DNA of 64,000 nt from an uncultured Clostridia bacterium. Its GTDB lineage: Bacteria > Bacillota > Clostridia > Christensenellales > CAG-917. The stretch lies in assembly GCA_944332815.1 (NCBI GenBank), contig CALVKQ010000006.1, positions 46,995 to 110,994 on the forward strand, written 5' to 3'. Made by a program: the position numbers and the translations under genes. Below the pieces are notes generated by a model. The model searched no databases, was not told the origin of the DNA, and saw only the letters and a list, made by a program, of their open reading frames with translations. Of the stretch, positions 28,343-37,566 are shown piece after piece (position 1 is the first letter of the stretch; each line of letters starts with the position of its first letter).

Positions 28343-30019
28343 ATGCGACTCGAAGATTTTTCTCTCAGGATCACATACGAGCTCGACGGCAACGAAGTTG
28401 TCGTGGACGGCGGCGACAAAGTCGTTTCCGTCAGCAGGATACTCGACGGCGACAGGCTGGTGGTGAACATCAACGCCGCAAAGAAAGTCCGACTGCTCTC
28501 CGCCCGTCTGGTGCAGACGCGCACTTTCGAGCATGACGAACGCTTTTTCGGAGGCGGTTATCAGTCCTGGACGCTCACGAAAGAGTACTCTCCGCGCGAC
28601 ACGCAGACGGGGCTCAGGAACGTAGCCCGTCTTCCCGTCGTGCGCGCTTTTGCCGCCGCTTCCGGCGACTACGATTTCACGCGTTACGGCAAAGGGCTTT
28701 ACCATTCTCACGGCTACACGTATATCCGCCGCGGCGACAGGACGGAACTGTTCGGCTCGCTGGACGAAAGTTTTGCCTTCACCGTGTTTTATCTGGACGC
28801 GGAGGAGAAGATATTCGCCGTGGTCAAGGACGTGGAAGGCGCGGATGCGGAAGGGGAGGTCAAACTCTTCGACATCGTGCGTTACGAGGGCGGCTACGAC
28901 GAGGTGTTCGACAAGTATTTCGCGGCTTATCCTCTCAAAGTCAAGAAGCGCGGCGTGGACAGGCTGGTGGGCTATACCTCCTGGTATAACTATTATCAGA
29001 ACGTCACCGAGAAGATCGTCATGCGCGACCTGGAAGGGCTGCACCGCGTCGCAGGCGACACCGCAAATATCTTCCAGATAGACGACGGTTACGAATCCGA
29101 GGTGGGGGATTGGCTGCTTGTGGATAAGGTCAAATTCCCGAACGGCATGAAACCTTGCGCGGACGCGATACATTCCAAAGGATATCTCGCAGGCATATGG
29201 GTCGCTCCCTTTGCCGCGCAGTTCAAGGCGGCGGTCGTCAAGGAGCATCCCGAGTGGCTGCTGCGCGATAAGAAGGGCAAGCCCGTGCTCGGCGGTTTTG
29301 CCTGGAACGGGTTTTATGTGCTCGACCACGAAAAGGCGGAGGTCAGGAAGTATATAAAGAGCGTGTTCGACACCGCGATAGACGAGTGGGGGTTCGACAT
29401 GTTCAAGCTGGACTTCCTTTATGCCGCCTGCATCGTTCCCAGGAACGGCAAGTCCAGAGGCAGGCTCATGCACGAGGCGATGACGTTTTTGAGGGAGTGC
29501 GTGCGCGATAAACTGCTGCTCGGATGCGGCGTCCCCATGACATCTTCCTTCGGCTTTGCGGACGCGTGCAGGACGGGCTGCGACGCGGAGTTGTCCTTCA
29601 AGGACAAATTCTACGTCAAATGCACCAACAGCGAGATCATCTCCACCAAGCGTTCCATCCTGGACACCGTGTTCCGCCGTCATCTGAACGGCAGGATGTT
29701 CCTGTCCGATCCGGACGTGTTCTTCCTGCGCGACGGCGGCATGAAACCCGTGTCTTACACTCCGGAGGAGAAGGAGATACTCATGCGCGTCAACAACATG
29801 TTCGGCAGCGTGCTCTTCGTGTCCGACGACCCGGGCGAGTATGACGCGGAGCAGAAAAAGATGCTCATGAGGGCGTTCGCTCCCTTTGACGAGAAGGTGA
29901 CTGCGGCGTATCTCACGGGCAGTGAACACATCATCGTGACCACCGTGAAAGACGGCGCGGAAAAGGAGTACTCGTTTGACCTCGCGGAGGGAAAATTCGC
30001 GGTCAGAGAGAGGAAGTGA
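28343..30019 (+). CDS. Glycoside hydrolase family 36 alpha-galactosidase
   Basis: A 558-residue intracellular GH36/GH-D protein without a signal peptide. The barrel signature VGYTSWYNYYQNVTEKI and FQIDDGYESEVGDW is present. The catalytic nucleophile is predicted as D357 in FKLDFLYA and the acid/base as D414 in CRTGCDAELSF. It should hydrolyse alpha-galactosides (raffinose-family sugars). Length is shorter than the ~720-residue classic type, matching compact clostridial forms. No transporter or regulator is beside it. The stop overlaps the GTG of yggS, so it heads the yggS-sepF-lspA-rluD operon. Confidence 0.88.
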   Translation: MRLEDFSLRITYELDGNEVVVDGGDKVVSVSRILDGDRLVVNINAAKKVRLLSARLVQTRTFEHDERFFGGGYQSWTLTKEYSPRDTQTGLRNVARLPVVRAFAAASGDYDFTRYGKGLYHSHGYTYIRRGDRTELFGSLDESFAFTVFYLDAEEKIFAVVKDVEGADAEGEVKLFDIVRYEGGYDEVFDKYFAAYPLKVKKRGVDRLVGYTSWYNYYQNVTEKIVMRDLEGLHRVAGDTANIFQIDDGYESEVGDWLLVDKVKFPNGMKPCADAIHSKGYLAGIWVAPFAAQFKAAVVKEHPEWLLRDKKGKPVLGGFAWNGFYVLDHEKAEVRKYIKSVFDTAIDEWGFDMFKLDFLYAACIVPRNGKSRGRLMHEAMTFLRECVRDKLLLGCGVPMTSSFGFADACRTGCDAELSFKDKFYVKCTNSEIISTKRSILDTVFRRHLNGRMFLSDPDVFFLRDGGMKPVSYTPEEKEILMRVNNMFGSVLFVSDDPGEYDAEQKKMLMRAFAPFDEKVTAAYLTGSEHIIVTTVKDGAEKEYSFDLAEGKFAVRERK

Positions 30020-30735
30020 ACGGGCTCGGCAGGAATATGGTCTATACGGAACATATCGACGAAGTGAGAAGAGCCGTCGCCGAATGCGGCAGGGATGTCG
30101 CCGTAGTGGCGGCGGTCAAAATGCAGACCAAACAGACCGTGGACGAACTTATGCGCGTCGCCCCCGATCTCATTTTGGGGGAGAACCGCGTGCAGGAGCT
30201 CCTTGCAAAGTACGACCCTGCCTACTGTTGGCACTTCATCGGCAGGTTGCAGACAAACAAAGTCAAGTACATCATCGACAAGGTGGAACTGATACATTCG
30301 CTGGACCGTCACGAGCTGGCGAAGGAGATAGAAAAACAGGCGGCAAAGCACGGCAAAGTGCAGGACTGTCTGGTGGAAGTCAACATGGGCAGCGAGATCT
30401 CCAAAGGCGGCGTCGCCCCCGAGGACGCGCTCGGTTTCATAGGCGAGCTTGCGGCATACGGGCACATCCGCGTGAGAGGGATGATGAGCGTGCTCCCCAA
30501 CCTCGGCGACACTCCGGAACTTCGCGCGCTGTATGCGAAACTGCGCGGTCTTTTCGAGGCGTCGCAGGCGCTGCGCGGCGAAAGCTACACGGGCGACATC
30601 CTCTCCGCAGGGATGTCCGGCGACTATCGCATCGCGCTGGAATACGGCTCTAACATGATCCGTCTTGGGCGAGTGCTTTTCGGTGAAAGAATTTATCCGG
30701 CTTCCGCCGTTTCCGACGGCGGCGAGCAAAGGTGA
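30016..30735 (+). CDS. YggS family pyridoxal-phosphate homeostasis protein
   Basis: A 239-residue PLP-binding protein (alanine-racemase N-terminal fold) with the PLP lysine in VVAAVKMQTKQTVDE, LGENRVQEL, WHFIGRLQTNKVKYI and GMSGDYRIALEYGSNMIRLGRVLFG. It controls free PLP pools. The start is GTG 30016 with GAGAGAGGAA upstream, overlapping the GH36 stop; ATG 30037 is the alternative. The yggS-sepF pairing is standard in Gram-positive division loci, although it lies outside the main dcw cluster here. Confidence 0.93.
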   Translation: MNGLGRNMVYTEHIDEVRRAVAECGRDVAVVAAVKMQTKQTVDELMRVAPDLILGENRVQELLAKYDPAYCWHFIGRLQTNKVKYIIDKVELIHSLDRHELAKEIEKQAAKHGKVQDCLVEVNMGSEISKGGVAPEDALGFIGELAAYGHIRVRGMMSVLPNLGDTPELRALYAKLRGLFEASQALRGESYTGDILSAGMSGDYRIALEYGSNMIRLGRVLFGERIYPASAVSDGGEQR

Positions 30736-30742
30736 GGGCAGT

Positions 30743-31132
30743 ATGAACGAACGAGAGTATTACACTCGCCGTCCCGATCCCGGTTACGGCGACGGCAGAT
30801 ACGACCAGGGGAGGAGCAGGTTTTCCCGTATATTCGGCGGAGAACAGCGCGCGCCGCAGTCGCCTCCCGGGCGCAGCATGGGCGGCACGGTGATATATTC
30901 CCCCTCCACATACGAGGACGTTCAGCTGCTCATCGACCATCTCAAAATGCGCGAGCAGGTCATAGTGGACTTTTCGGACATCAATCAGACTTCCGTCTAC
31001 CGCATACTGGACTTCATGAGCGGAGCGATATACGCGCTCAACGGGTCCATACAGCAGATAACCAGCAATATCTTTCTGTTCGCTCCCAGCGGAGTGACCA
31101 TCAGCGTTCCGCCGCACCTCGGGAGAAAATGA
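30743..31132 (+). CDS. sepF: Cell division protein SepF
   Basis: A 129-residue protein. A disordered N-terminal ~45 residues (Arg/Tyr/Gly-rich) precede the SepF core: SPSTYEDVQLLIDHLKMREQVIVDFSDINQTSVYRILDFMSGAIYALNGSIQQITSNIFLFAPSGVTIS. SepF polymerises on FtsZ and tethers it to the membrane. The usual N-terminal amphipathic anchor is not obvious in MNEREYYTRRPDPG, so membrane attachment may differ. Start 30743 follows AGGTGAGGGCAGT. Confidence 0.93.
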   Translation: MNEREYYTRRPDPGYGDGRYDQGRSRFSRIFGGEQRAPQSPPGRSMGGTVIYSPSTYEDVQLLIDHLKMREQVIVDFSDINQTSVYRILDFMSGAIYALNGSIQQITSNIFLFAPSGVTISVPPHLGRK

Positions 31133-32028
31133 TGCCGGAAGAAAACAAAAAAGAGCCGTTTTTCAAGCAACTCAAAACGCGCGTCGTAAACGGCGCGCGC
31201 TCCTTTGCGCTCTTTTTCAGAGAGTTCAAGTGGGATAAGGCGCACGTTTCGGTGTTGATAAAATACGTCGTCGAGGTGCTGCTGTTCGCGTTCATCATCA
31301 CCTTCGACCTCTGCATGAAGGACTTCCTTTACGATTTCGTGGAGGTGCGCCACGGCGGAAATTATACGGTGATAGAGGGCTTTTTGGACCTTACTTATTC
31401 GGAGAATACCGGCATGGGGTTCGGGCTCGGGAAGGAGAGCACTCTGGGCATCACCGTCATGACGACCATACTCATCGTCGCGATCCTGGGATATCTGCTC
31501 TTTTTCAAAAAGGAAAAGGCATACATCCGCATCCCCCTCATCATGGTGGCGGCAGGCGGCATAGGCAACCTCGTGGACAGGACGCAGCTGGGGTATGTGC
31601 GTGACTTTTTCGAGTTCACGTTCATGGATTTTGCAATTTTCAACATCGCGGACGCCTTTGTCACGGTGGGCGCGATAGTGCTCATCCTGGCGCTGGTCAT
31701 ATCCTTGTTCAAGCCCTCCAAAGAGTCTGCCGTGAAAGAGGAAGGAGAGGAAGAACAGCCGCTGCCGGAGGGAGCGAAGGCAGAAGAGGTTTGCGCCGAA
31801 AGCGAAGATAACGCCGCCGCGGAGGAAGAAAAAGTGCGCTTCACCGCATGCAGGACGGACGTCCCCGAGGAAGAAAGAGCGGAAAACGGCGGCGAGAACG
31901 GGAGCGGCTCTCCCGCATCGGAGGAGAGCGAAGTCCCGGAGGAGAAGGAGAGCGCGGAAAAGGTGGGTTTCACCATAACGCCCGTGGACGGCACGGAGGA
32001 CGACGGACATGAGAGCGACGGTAAGTGA
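31129..32028 (+). CDS. lspA: Prolipoprotein signal peptidase LspA with a long acidic C-terminal tail
   Basis: This 299-residue protein is about twice the normal size. The LspA core has SENTGMGFGL, AAGGIGNLVDR (catalytic D150) and NIADAFVTVGA (catalytic D175), with four hydrophobic helices (the first preceded by ~40 basic residues). Residues ~198-299 form a low-complexity Glu/Ala/Ser-rich cytosolic tail absent from typical LspA. It cleaves the signal peptide of diacylated lipoproteins, such as the one at 33138. The ATG overlaps the sepF stop, and the 3' end overlaps rluD by 20 nt. Confidence 0.92.
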   Translation: MMPEENKKEPFFKQLKTRVVNGARSFALFFREFKWDKAHVSVLIKYVVEVLLFAFIITFDLCMKDFLYDFVEVRHGGNYTVIEGFLDLTYSENTGMGFGLGKESTLGITVMTTILIVAILGYLLFFKKEKAYIRIPLIMVAAGGIGNLVDRTQLGYVRDFFEFTFMDFAIFNIADAFVTVGAIVLILALVISLFKPSKESAVKEEGEEEQPLPEGAKAEEVCAESEDNAAAEEEKVRFTACRTDVPEEERAENGGENGSGSPASEESEVPEEKESAEKVGFTITPVDGTEDDGHESDGK

Positions 32029-32917
32029 GGAGGACGCAGGCGTAAGGCTGGACGTGTTCCTTTCCCGTGAGAGCGGACTTACGCGTTCGGCTGTGAAAAA
32101 CGCCGTGGAAAAGGTGGGAGTCCGCATTAACGGCGTGCTGAAAAAGAAGAGCGGAGCGGAGCTCAGATGCGGCGACGTCGTGGAATTCGATCCCCCCGAG
32201 CCCGAGCCTTTGGAGGCGGAGGCGGCGGATATCCCCATTGACATAATTTTCGAGAACGCGGACTTCGCGGTGGTGAACAAGCCGCGCGGCATGGTCGTGC
32301 ATCAGGCGGCAAGTTACCGCGAGAACGACACTCTCGTCAACGCGCTCCTGTTCAGATTGAAAGACCTCAGTTCCATAAACGGAGTCATACGCCCCGGCAT
32401 AGTGCACAGGCTGGACAAGGATACCACGGGACTGCTCGTGATAGCCAAAAACGACGCCGCGCACAAGCATCTTGCGGCGCAGATAGCCTCAAAGCGCGCC
32501 GGACGGACGTACATCGCGCTCACGGACGGCAATTTCAGGGAGGACAGCGGAGTGGTGGACGCCCCCATAGGCAGAAGCCGCCGCGACCGCAAAAAGATGG
32601 CGGTCGTCGAAGGAGGCAGACGCGCCGTGACCCATTACGAGGTGGCGGAACGCTTCGGCGACTACACCCTCGTGCGCTTTAAGCTGGAAACGGGGAGGAC
32701 GCACCAAATACGCGTGCATTCCGCTTATATCCGTCATCCCGTCACGGGGGACACGGTGTACGGAGGGTCTTCCGCGCTGTTCAAAGGAGGGCAGCTCCTG
32801 CACGCCTGGCGGCTGGAACTGGACGACCCGTCCACGGGAGAGAGGATGACCTTCGAGTGTCCGCTGCCGGAGGATTTTGCCGCCGTGCTGGAAAAACTCC
32901 GCAACAGGCAAAAATGA
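32009..32917 (+). CDS. rluD: RluD-family 23S rRNA pseudouridine synthase
   Basis: A 302-residue enzyme with an N-terminal S4 domain (GVRLDVFLSRESGLTRSAVKNAVEKVGVRINGVLKKKS) and the RluA/RluD catalytic core GIVHRLDKDTTGLLVIAKND, whose Asp is the nucleophile. VNKPRGMVVHQ and LETGRTHQIRVHSAYIRHPVTGDTVYG follow. It lies directly after lspA, the common lspA-rluD pair in Firmicutes, with a 20-nt overlap. Confidence 0.95.
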   Translation: MRATVSEEDAGVRLDVFLSRESGLTRSAVKNAVEKVGVRINGVLKKKSGAELRCGDVVEFDPPEPEPLEAEAADIPIDIIFENADFAVVNKPRGMVVHQAASYRENDTLVNALLFRLKDLSSINGVIRPGIVHRLDKDTTGLLVIAKNDAAHKHLAAQIASKRAGRTYIALTDGNFREDSGVVDAPIGRSRRDRKKMAVVEGGRRAVTHYEVAERFGDYTLVRFKLETGRTHQIRVHSAYIRHPVTGDTVYGGSSALFKGGQLLHAWRLELDDPSTGERMTFECPLPEDFAAVLEKLRNRQK

Positions 32918-32991
32918 GGAAAGCGGACTGATACGGCACCTTTTGGCATGCCGGTCAGTATCTTTTCGGTCTGGCATAAAGATAACCGGAT

Positions 32992-33025
32992 GAGCGCGCG
33001 CCACACCGCAGGCGTGCGCTCTTTT
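32992..33025 (+). terminator. Intrinsic terminator after rluD
   Basis: GAGCGCGCGCC, an ACACCGCA loop and GGCGTGCGCTC are followed by TTTT. The stem has one mismatch. Confidence 0.75.
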
Positions 33026-33063
33026 ATGAATTCGCCGTTTTGTGAGGTCGGCTCCGGGCGGTG

Positions 33064-33092
33064 TTGACGGCGGCTGCGGTCTATGGTAAAAT
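33064..33092 (+). promoter_or_regulatory. Sigma-A promoter of the small lipoprotein gene
   Basis: TTGACG (33064-33069), a 17-nt spacer and TAAAAT (33087-33092). The predicted +1 lies after the ATG at 33093, which supports the downstream start at 33138. Confidence 0.75.
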
Positions 33093-33137
33093 ATGCCTGC
33101 CGAACGGAAGCTGTTTCCGTCGCGGCAGGGAGGGCTC

Positions 33138-33557
33138 ATGAAAAGGAGATCCGCACTCATCGCGCTTTTCGCGCTCGTCGTCGCCGTATGTGCCGCCGTG
33201 TTCACAGGCTGCGGCGACTATGTAGGAAAAGACGGCGCTTTGGTCGCCAAGCACTATTTCACCGTCACGGACAGCACCGAGCTTCCCGAGGGCGTCATTG
33301 CATTCCAAGCCGACGAGGGCTTTTACGAGCGCGACGGCAAGGGCAGAAAGTATGTGCTTAACGACGAGCGCATCAGATTCTCGGTCTACCTCGGGGAGGG
33401 CTACGGAATAGGCACTTTGAAACTGTCCGCAAACGGTAGAGAATACGACCTCACCGCCTACGAAGACGGGTTCGGGCGCACCGTTTACAGGGCTTCTTTC
33501 TCTGTGTCCGCGGACTTCGACGCCGTCCTCACCGGCGAAACGGTGAAAGCGAGTTGA
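33138..33557 (+). CDS. Small lipoprotein of unknown function
   Basis: A 139-residue protein with an N-terminal signal (MKRRSALIALFALVVAVCAAVFTGCGD) and lipobox FTGC, so it should be diacylated and processed by LspA. The mature part is ~110 residues, beta-rich (HYFTVTDSTELPEGVIAFQADEGFYERDG...FSVYLGEGYGIGTLKLSANGREYDL), with no recognised domain. AGGGAGGGCTC precedes ATG 33138. It is monocistronic between its own promoter and a hairpin at 33639. Confidence 0.75.
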   Translation: MKRRSALIALFALVVAVCAAVFTGCGDYVGKDGALVAKHYFTVTDSTELPEGVIAFQADEGFYERDGKGRKYVLNDERIRFSVYLGEGYGIGTLKLSANGREYDLTAYEDGFGRTVYRASFSVSADFDAVLTGETVKAS

Positions 33558-33638
33558 ACTCTTCCGCACAGACTGCGAGCGTCCCCACCGCGAGCGTGCC
33601 GGCGCAGCTCGTCGGAAGGTGTGCATGATATCGAAAGA

Positions 33639-33668
33639 ATATCCCGGCTTGATGCCGGGATATTTTAA
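33639..33668. terminator. Hairpin terminator between convergent genes
   Basis: AATATCCCGGC, TTGAT loop and GCCGGGATATT are followed by TTAATAAG. It lies between the lipoprotein gene (+) and rqcH (-) and could serve both. Confidence 0.75.
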
Positions 33669-33682
33669 TAAGTTTAAGAATG

Positions 33683-35377
33683 TCACCGTTTTGAGAGTTC
33701 GGGGTGGGTGTCGGGGGAGGCGACCACGGTCTTGAAATCCGTGTAGATGACTTGTCCGGGGTGACCGCCGGGGCAGCGTTTGACGAAGCGGCGCAGGGTG
33801 TAGTCCACTTCCGCGCTTGCGCCTGCCGAACTTGCGGCGATCTCCGCCGCGGTCTTTATCACGCTGTCGGGGACGGGTCTTCCCTCCGTAAGGATGACGA
33901 CGTGCGCGCCGTGCAGGTTTTTGAGGTGCAGCCACATATCCGACGACGTCGCGACGCGGAAGGTGAGTTCGTCGTTTTGCAGATTGTTCCTGCCTGCGAG
34001 CACGGTGAACCCTTCTATGTCGTATTCTTTCGGCGCTTCGGGTTTTTCCTTGCGCACTTTCGCGCCCGTTTTGCGCTTGAACGCGCCCAGTTTTTCCAGT
34101 TCCTGTTCTATGGCGACGGTGGGGGAGTCGTAGGGGAGGGTCGCGATCTCCGCTTCCAACGAACCCACGTATTCCAGAAGAAGGAGGTCGGAGGCGAGCT
34201 TTTTCTCGGTGAATTCCTTTGTGCGTTTGAGCTTGTTATAGCGGTTGTAGTATGCCGCGGAATTGCCGGAGGGAGTCAGTCTTTCGTCAAGGGGTATCTC
34301 TCTCTCTTCGCCCGTGTAGTAGTCCTGACATCTGAGGAGTCGATCCCCCTTTTTTATGCGGTAGATGTTGGCGACGATGAGTTCCCCCATCACACGCCAT
34401 TTGTCCATGTTTTCGCATTCCGCCAGGCGTTCGCGGTCTATCGCGACGTTTTTTTCCGTGCGCGACCGCAGATGCTTTACGGCGGTGGAGAGGGTGCGAA
34501 GCCTGGCTTTGTTGCGCAGTTCCCGGTCCGCCGCGGTGTACAGCGCGTCGTATGCCTGCGTTATGGTCGCGTAGCTTTTGCGGTCGCCTTTTGCGGCGGC
34601 GTAGGGGAAGGGATACACCTCTTTGCCTATGACGCAGGGGGCATAAAGAGGGGAGCGCGTCACGTCGCCCATATCTGCGAGCAGACTCGTCAGCGCATCC
34701 TTTTCCTCAGCGGAGAGGGGACGGGGCAGGTCGGAGTCCAGCCCGGCGCGGCGGAGCAGTTCCGAAACGGTAGCGCCCGAAAATCCGGACACGTTGTCGA
34801 GCATCCAGCGGTGCAGATCTCCGCCCGGGAAGGCACATATCCTATCATGCGCTACCGCCGTCGCGAAATTGGGTTTGGGTTGTTCGGGAGGGGTGTACTT
34901 CACTCCGCGCAGAACGACGTGACCGCCGCCGTCGTCGAAACCGAGGTGTTTCACGGCGTCCAGTATCGTAAGCTCCGCATCCGTGAAAACTATGTTCGCG
35001 TAGCGGTTCATTATCTCTATAAAGAGATAAAACGCGGCGTTGTCGCGCATTTCGGTGCGCGCGTCGAAGCGCAGGAATATTATCCTGTCCTGCCGCCACA
35101 TCCCCACTTCGCGGAGCACGCTCACGGAGAGGTATTTGCGCAGCAGCATACAAAAATTGGGGGCGGTGACGGGGTTTTGTTTGCGCTCGGAGGTGAGGTG
35201 CAGCCTGGGGGCTCCGGCGTTGCAGGAAGCGACCAGGCATTCCGTCCTGCCGTTCGCGCGCAAAAAGAGGCGGACCTCGTCCGCTTCCGGTTGAACGATC
35301 TTATCCATCCGCGCTCCCGAGAGGGCGGAGTTCAGTTCCGCCGCGAGCGCGCTCAAAGCAAGGTAGTCGCTGCCCAT
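33683..35377 (-). CDS. rqcH: NFACT-family ribosome quality-control protein RqcH
   Basis: A 564-residue protein with an NFACT-N domain (MGSDYLALSALAAELNSALSGARMDKIVQPEADEVRL..., CMLLRKYL, EIMNRYANIVF), coiled-coil middle (KHLRSRTEKNVAIDRERLAECENMDKWRVMGELI) and a C-terminal NFACT-R domain (STSSDMWLHLKNLHGAHVVILTEGRPVPDSVIKTAAEIAA). It adds C-terminal alanine tails to nascent chains on stalled 50S subunits, and these are degraded by ClpXP, encoded next door. Older names include FbpA/fibronectin-binding protein. Start 35377 is 6 nt after a -10 box. Confidence 0.93.
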   Translation of the reverse strand: MGSDYLALSALAAELNSALSGARMDKIVQPEADEVRLFLRANGRTECLVASCNAGAPRLHLTSERKQNPVTAPNFCMLLRKYLSVSVLREVGMWRQDRIIFLRFDARTEMRDNAAFYLFIEIMNRYANIVFTDAELTILDAVKHLGFDDGGGHVVLRGVKYTPPEQPKPNFATAVAHDRICAFPGGDLHRWMLDNVSGFSGATVSELLRRAGLDSDLPRPLSAEEKDALTSLLADMGDVTRSPLYAPCVIGKEVYPFPYAAAKGDRKSYATITQAYDALYTAADRELRNKARLRTLSTAVKHLRSRTEKNVAIDRERLAECENMDKWRVMGELIVANIYRIKKGDRLLRCQDYYTGEEREIPLDERLTPSGNSAAYYNRYNKLKRTKEFTEKKLASDLLLLEYVGSLEAEIATLPYDSPTVAIEQELEKLGAFKRKTGAKVRKEKPEAPKEYDIEGFTVLAGRNNLQNDELTFRVATSSDMWLHLKNLHGAHVVILTEGRPVPDSVIKTAAEIAASSAGASAEVDYTLRRFVKRCPGGHPGQVIYTDFKTVVASPDTHPELSKR

Positions 35378-35411
35378 GGTTATATTATACACGTCCGCGG
35401 CGAGGGCGCAA
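35378..35411 (-). promoter_or_regulatory. Sigma-A promoter of rqcH with predicted leaderless start
   Basis: On the minus strand, TTGCGC (35411-35406), a 16-nt spacer and TATAAT (35389-35384) are followed by 6 nt and ATG at 35377. There is no ribosome site. Confidence 0.6.
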
Positions 35412-35423
35412 TGCAAAAATCGT

Positions 35424-35452
35424 TTGCTTTCCGCGCGTTTATATGATATACT
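35424..35452 (+). promoter_or_regulatory. Probable sigma-A promoter of tig
   Basis: TTGCTT (35424-35429), a 17-nt spacer and TATACT (35447-35452). It is back to back with the rqcH promoter, leaving a ~60-nt leader before tig. Confidence 0.55.
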
Positions 35453-35514
35453 CCTTTCTACATACGATTAACGGTCATTTATTGCGGCTTAACGGCGGCA
35501 TAAACGGAGGACAA

Positions 35515-36930
35515 ATGAGTTACACAGTTGAAAAGTTGGAAAAAAGCCAGGTCAGGTTCAAGTTTGACATCGATGCGGAAACCTTTGAAAAAGCCATCGC
35601 TTCCGCATATAACAAGACCAAACACAAATATTCCGTGCCCGGCTTCCGCAAAGGTCACGTTCCCAGAAAGATCATAGAGGGAATGTACGGCAAAGAGGTA
35701 TTTTTCGAGGATGCGATGGACATCGTAATTCCCGAGGCATATTCCGAGGCGCTGGACAAGGAGCACGACATCGAGGTCGTTTCCCGTCCGGAGCTGGAGT
35801 CTTTCGACGTCAAAGAGGACGGCGGCGCGACTTTCGAGCTGACCGTCGCCATCCGTCCCGAGGTCAAACTCGGAGCGTATAAAGGGCTTTCCGTCGAGAG
35901 GAAAGTGGACAAAGTCACCGCAAAACAGGTGGACGAAGAGGTCGAGAACGCTCGTGAGAAGCAGGCGCGTCTGGTGGAAGTCGACGACGCGGCAAAGAAC
36001 GGCGACATCGTCAACATAGATTTCGTCGGTTCCGTGGACGGCGTCAAGTTCGACGGCGGCAGCGCGGAAGGGTATGACCTCACTCTCGGCAGCGGCAGTT
36101 TTATCCCCGGGTTCGAGGAGCAGCTCGTCGGCGTCAAGAAGGGGGACAAGAAGGACGTCAAAGTCACTTTCCCCGAGGACTATCACGCCGCGGAACTCAA
36201 AGGCAAGGAAGCCGTGTTCGAGTGCACCGTGAACGCGGTCAAGAAAAAGGAACTGCCTGCGCTGGATGACGAGTTCGCCAAGGAGATATCCGAGTTCGAC
36301 ACCCTCGCCGCATATAAAGAGGACGTCAAAAATAAACTTATGAAGGACGCCGAGATGCGCGCGGACAGGCAGTATGAAGACGCTCTCGTGCAGTCCGTCG
36401 TGGAAGGCGCGGAGGTGGAGATACCCCAAGCGATGATAGACGAAGAGGCGGAGGATATGGCGAAGGAGTTCGAGTATCGTCTGTCCTATCAGGGCATCAA
36501 ACTCTCCGACTATCTGGGATACCTCAACATGACTCGCGATCAGCTTTTGGACGAGTACAAGGAGCAGGCGGCGAAGTCCGTCAAAACTCGCCTCGTCATG
36601 GAGGAGATCGTCAAGCGCGAGGAAATGACATTCGAGCAGAGCGAGCTGGACGCCAAGGTCGCCGAGATGGCGGAAAGGTCCGGTCAGGACGTCGAAACCT
36701 TCAAGAAAGGTCTGGGCAAGGAGCATTACGATTATCTGGCAAACCAGGTGCTGTCCTCCAAGCTCATGGATATGCTCCGTAAGGAGAACGCCCCCAAGGC
36801 GAAGAAGTCCAAGGCGGCGGACGCTGCCGACGCGGAAAAGAAACCCGCCGCAAAAAAGGCTAAAAAGAGCGACGCGGACGGCGAAGCCAAGCCCGTGAAG
36901 AAAGCGGCGAAGAAAACCGACGCGGAGTGA
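35515..36930 (+). CDS. tig: Trigger factor
   Basis: A 471-residue ribosome-bound chaperone. The N-domain ribosome signature GFRKGHVPRKIIEGMYG, a PPIase domain (GDIVNIDFVGSVDGVKFDGGSAEGYDLTLGSGSFIPGFEEQLVG) and a C-terminal helical domain are present. The final ~45 residues are an unusual Lys/Ala/Asp-rich low-complexity tail with repeated AKK or KKA units. ATG 35515 follows GGAGGACAA; an upstream in-frame start is rejected. It is followed by clpP, clpX and engB in the classic order. Confidence 0.96.
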   Translation: MSYTVEKLEKSQVRFKFDIDAETFEKAIASAYNKTKHKYSVPGFRKGHVPRKIIEGMYGKEVFFEDAMDIVIPEAYSEALDKEHDIEVVSRPELESFDVKEDGGATFELTVAIRPEVKLGAYKGLSVERKVDKVTAKQVDEEVENAREKQARLVEVDDAAKNGDIVNIDFVGSVDGVKFDGGSAEGYDLTLGSGSFIPGFEEQLVGVKKGDKKDVKVTFPEDYHAAELKGKEAVFECTVNAVKKKELPALDDEFAKEISEFDTLAAYKEDVKNKLMKDAEMRADRQYEDALVQSVVEGAEVEIPQAMIDEEAEDMAKEFEYRLSYQGIKLSDYLGYLNMTRDQLLDEYKEQAAKSVKTRLVMEEIVKREEMTFEQSELDAKVAEMAERSGQDVETFKKGLGKEHYDYLANQVLSSKLMDMLRKENAPKAKKSKAADAADAEKKPAAKKAKKSDADGEAKPVKKAAKKTDAE

Positions 36931-36948
36931 CCGCGGTAAAGGAGCGAT

Positions 36949-37545
36949 ATGGACATCAGAAATCAGCTTATCCCCATGGTCATCGAACAGACGGGGCGCG
37001 GAGAGCGTTCCTATGACATCTACTCCCGTCTGCTCGAAGACAGAGTGGTGTTCCTGACGGGCGAGATAAACGACCAGGTCGCGGATCTCATCGTTGCCCA
37101 GCTCATTTTCCTGGAAGGAAAGGACTCGGGCAAGGATATCAGCCTTTACATCAACAGCCCCGGCGGCTCCGTGTCCGCAGGGTTCGCGATTTATGACACC
37201 ATGAACTATATCCGCTGCGACGTGTCCACCATCTGCGTGGGCATGGCGGCAAGTATGGGCGCGTTTTTGCTTTCGTCCGGAGCAAAAGGGAAGAGATTCG
37301 CGCTGCCCAATTCCAAGATCATGATCCACCAGCCCCTCGGCGGAGCGCAGGGTCAGGCGAGCGATATCGCCATCCAGGCGGAGGAGATACTCCGCACCAA
37401 AAAGCGGCTTAACGAGATACTCGCCGCCAACACCGGGCAGGATCTTGCAAAGATAGAATTCGACACCGACCGCGACTTTTACATGACTGCCGACGAGGCG
37501 GAAAAGTACGGACTGGTGGACAAGATATTCTATTCCAGAGATTAA
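36949..37545 (+). CDS. clpP: ATP-dependent Clp protease proteolytic subunit ClpP
   Basis: A 198-residue serine peptidase. It has [15 protein letters not shown], the oxyanion [14 protein letters not shown], nucleophile Ser in [16 protein letters not shown], and catalytic His in [17 protein letters not shown]. It forms 14-mers and partners ClpX encoded next. AAAGGAGCGAT precedes the ATG, 18 nt after tig. Confidence 0.97.
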   Translation: MDIRNQLIPMVIEQTGRGERSYDIYSRLLEDRVVFLTGEINDQVADLIVAQLIFLEGKDSGKDISLYINSPGGSVSAGFAIYDTMNYIRCDVSTICVGMAASMGAFLLSSGAKGKRFALPNSKIMIHQPLGGAQGQASDIAIQAEEILRTKKRLNEILAANTGQDLAKIEFDTDRDFYMTADEAEKYGLVDKIFYSRD

Positions 37546-37566
37546 ATTCGGACGACGTGAGGTAAT

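Noticed and set aside
33704..35446. 580-residue + strand frame
   Set aside because: Antisense shadow of rqcH, which has clear NFACT domains.
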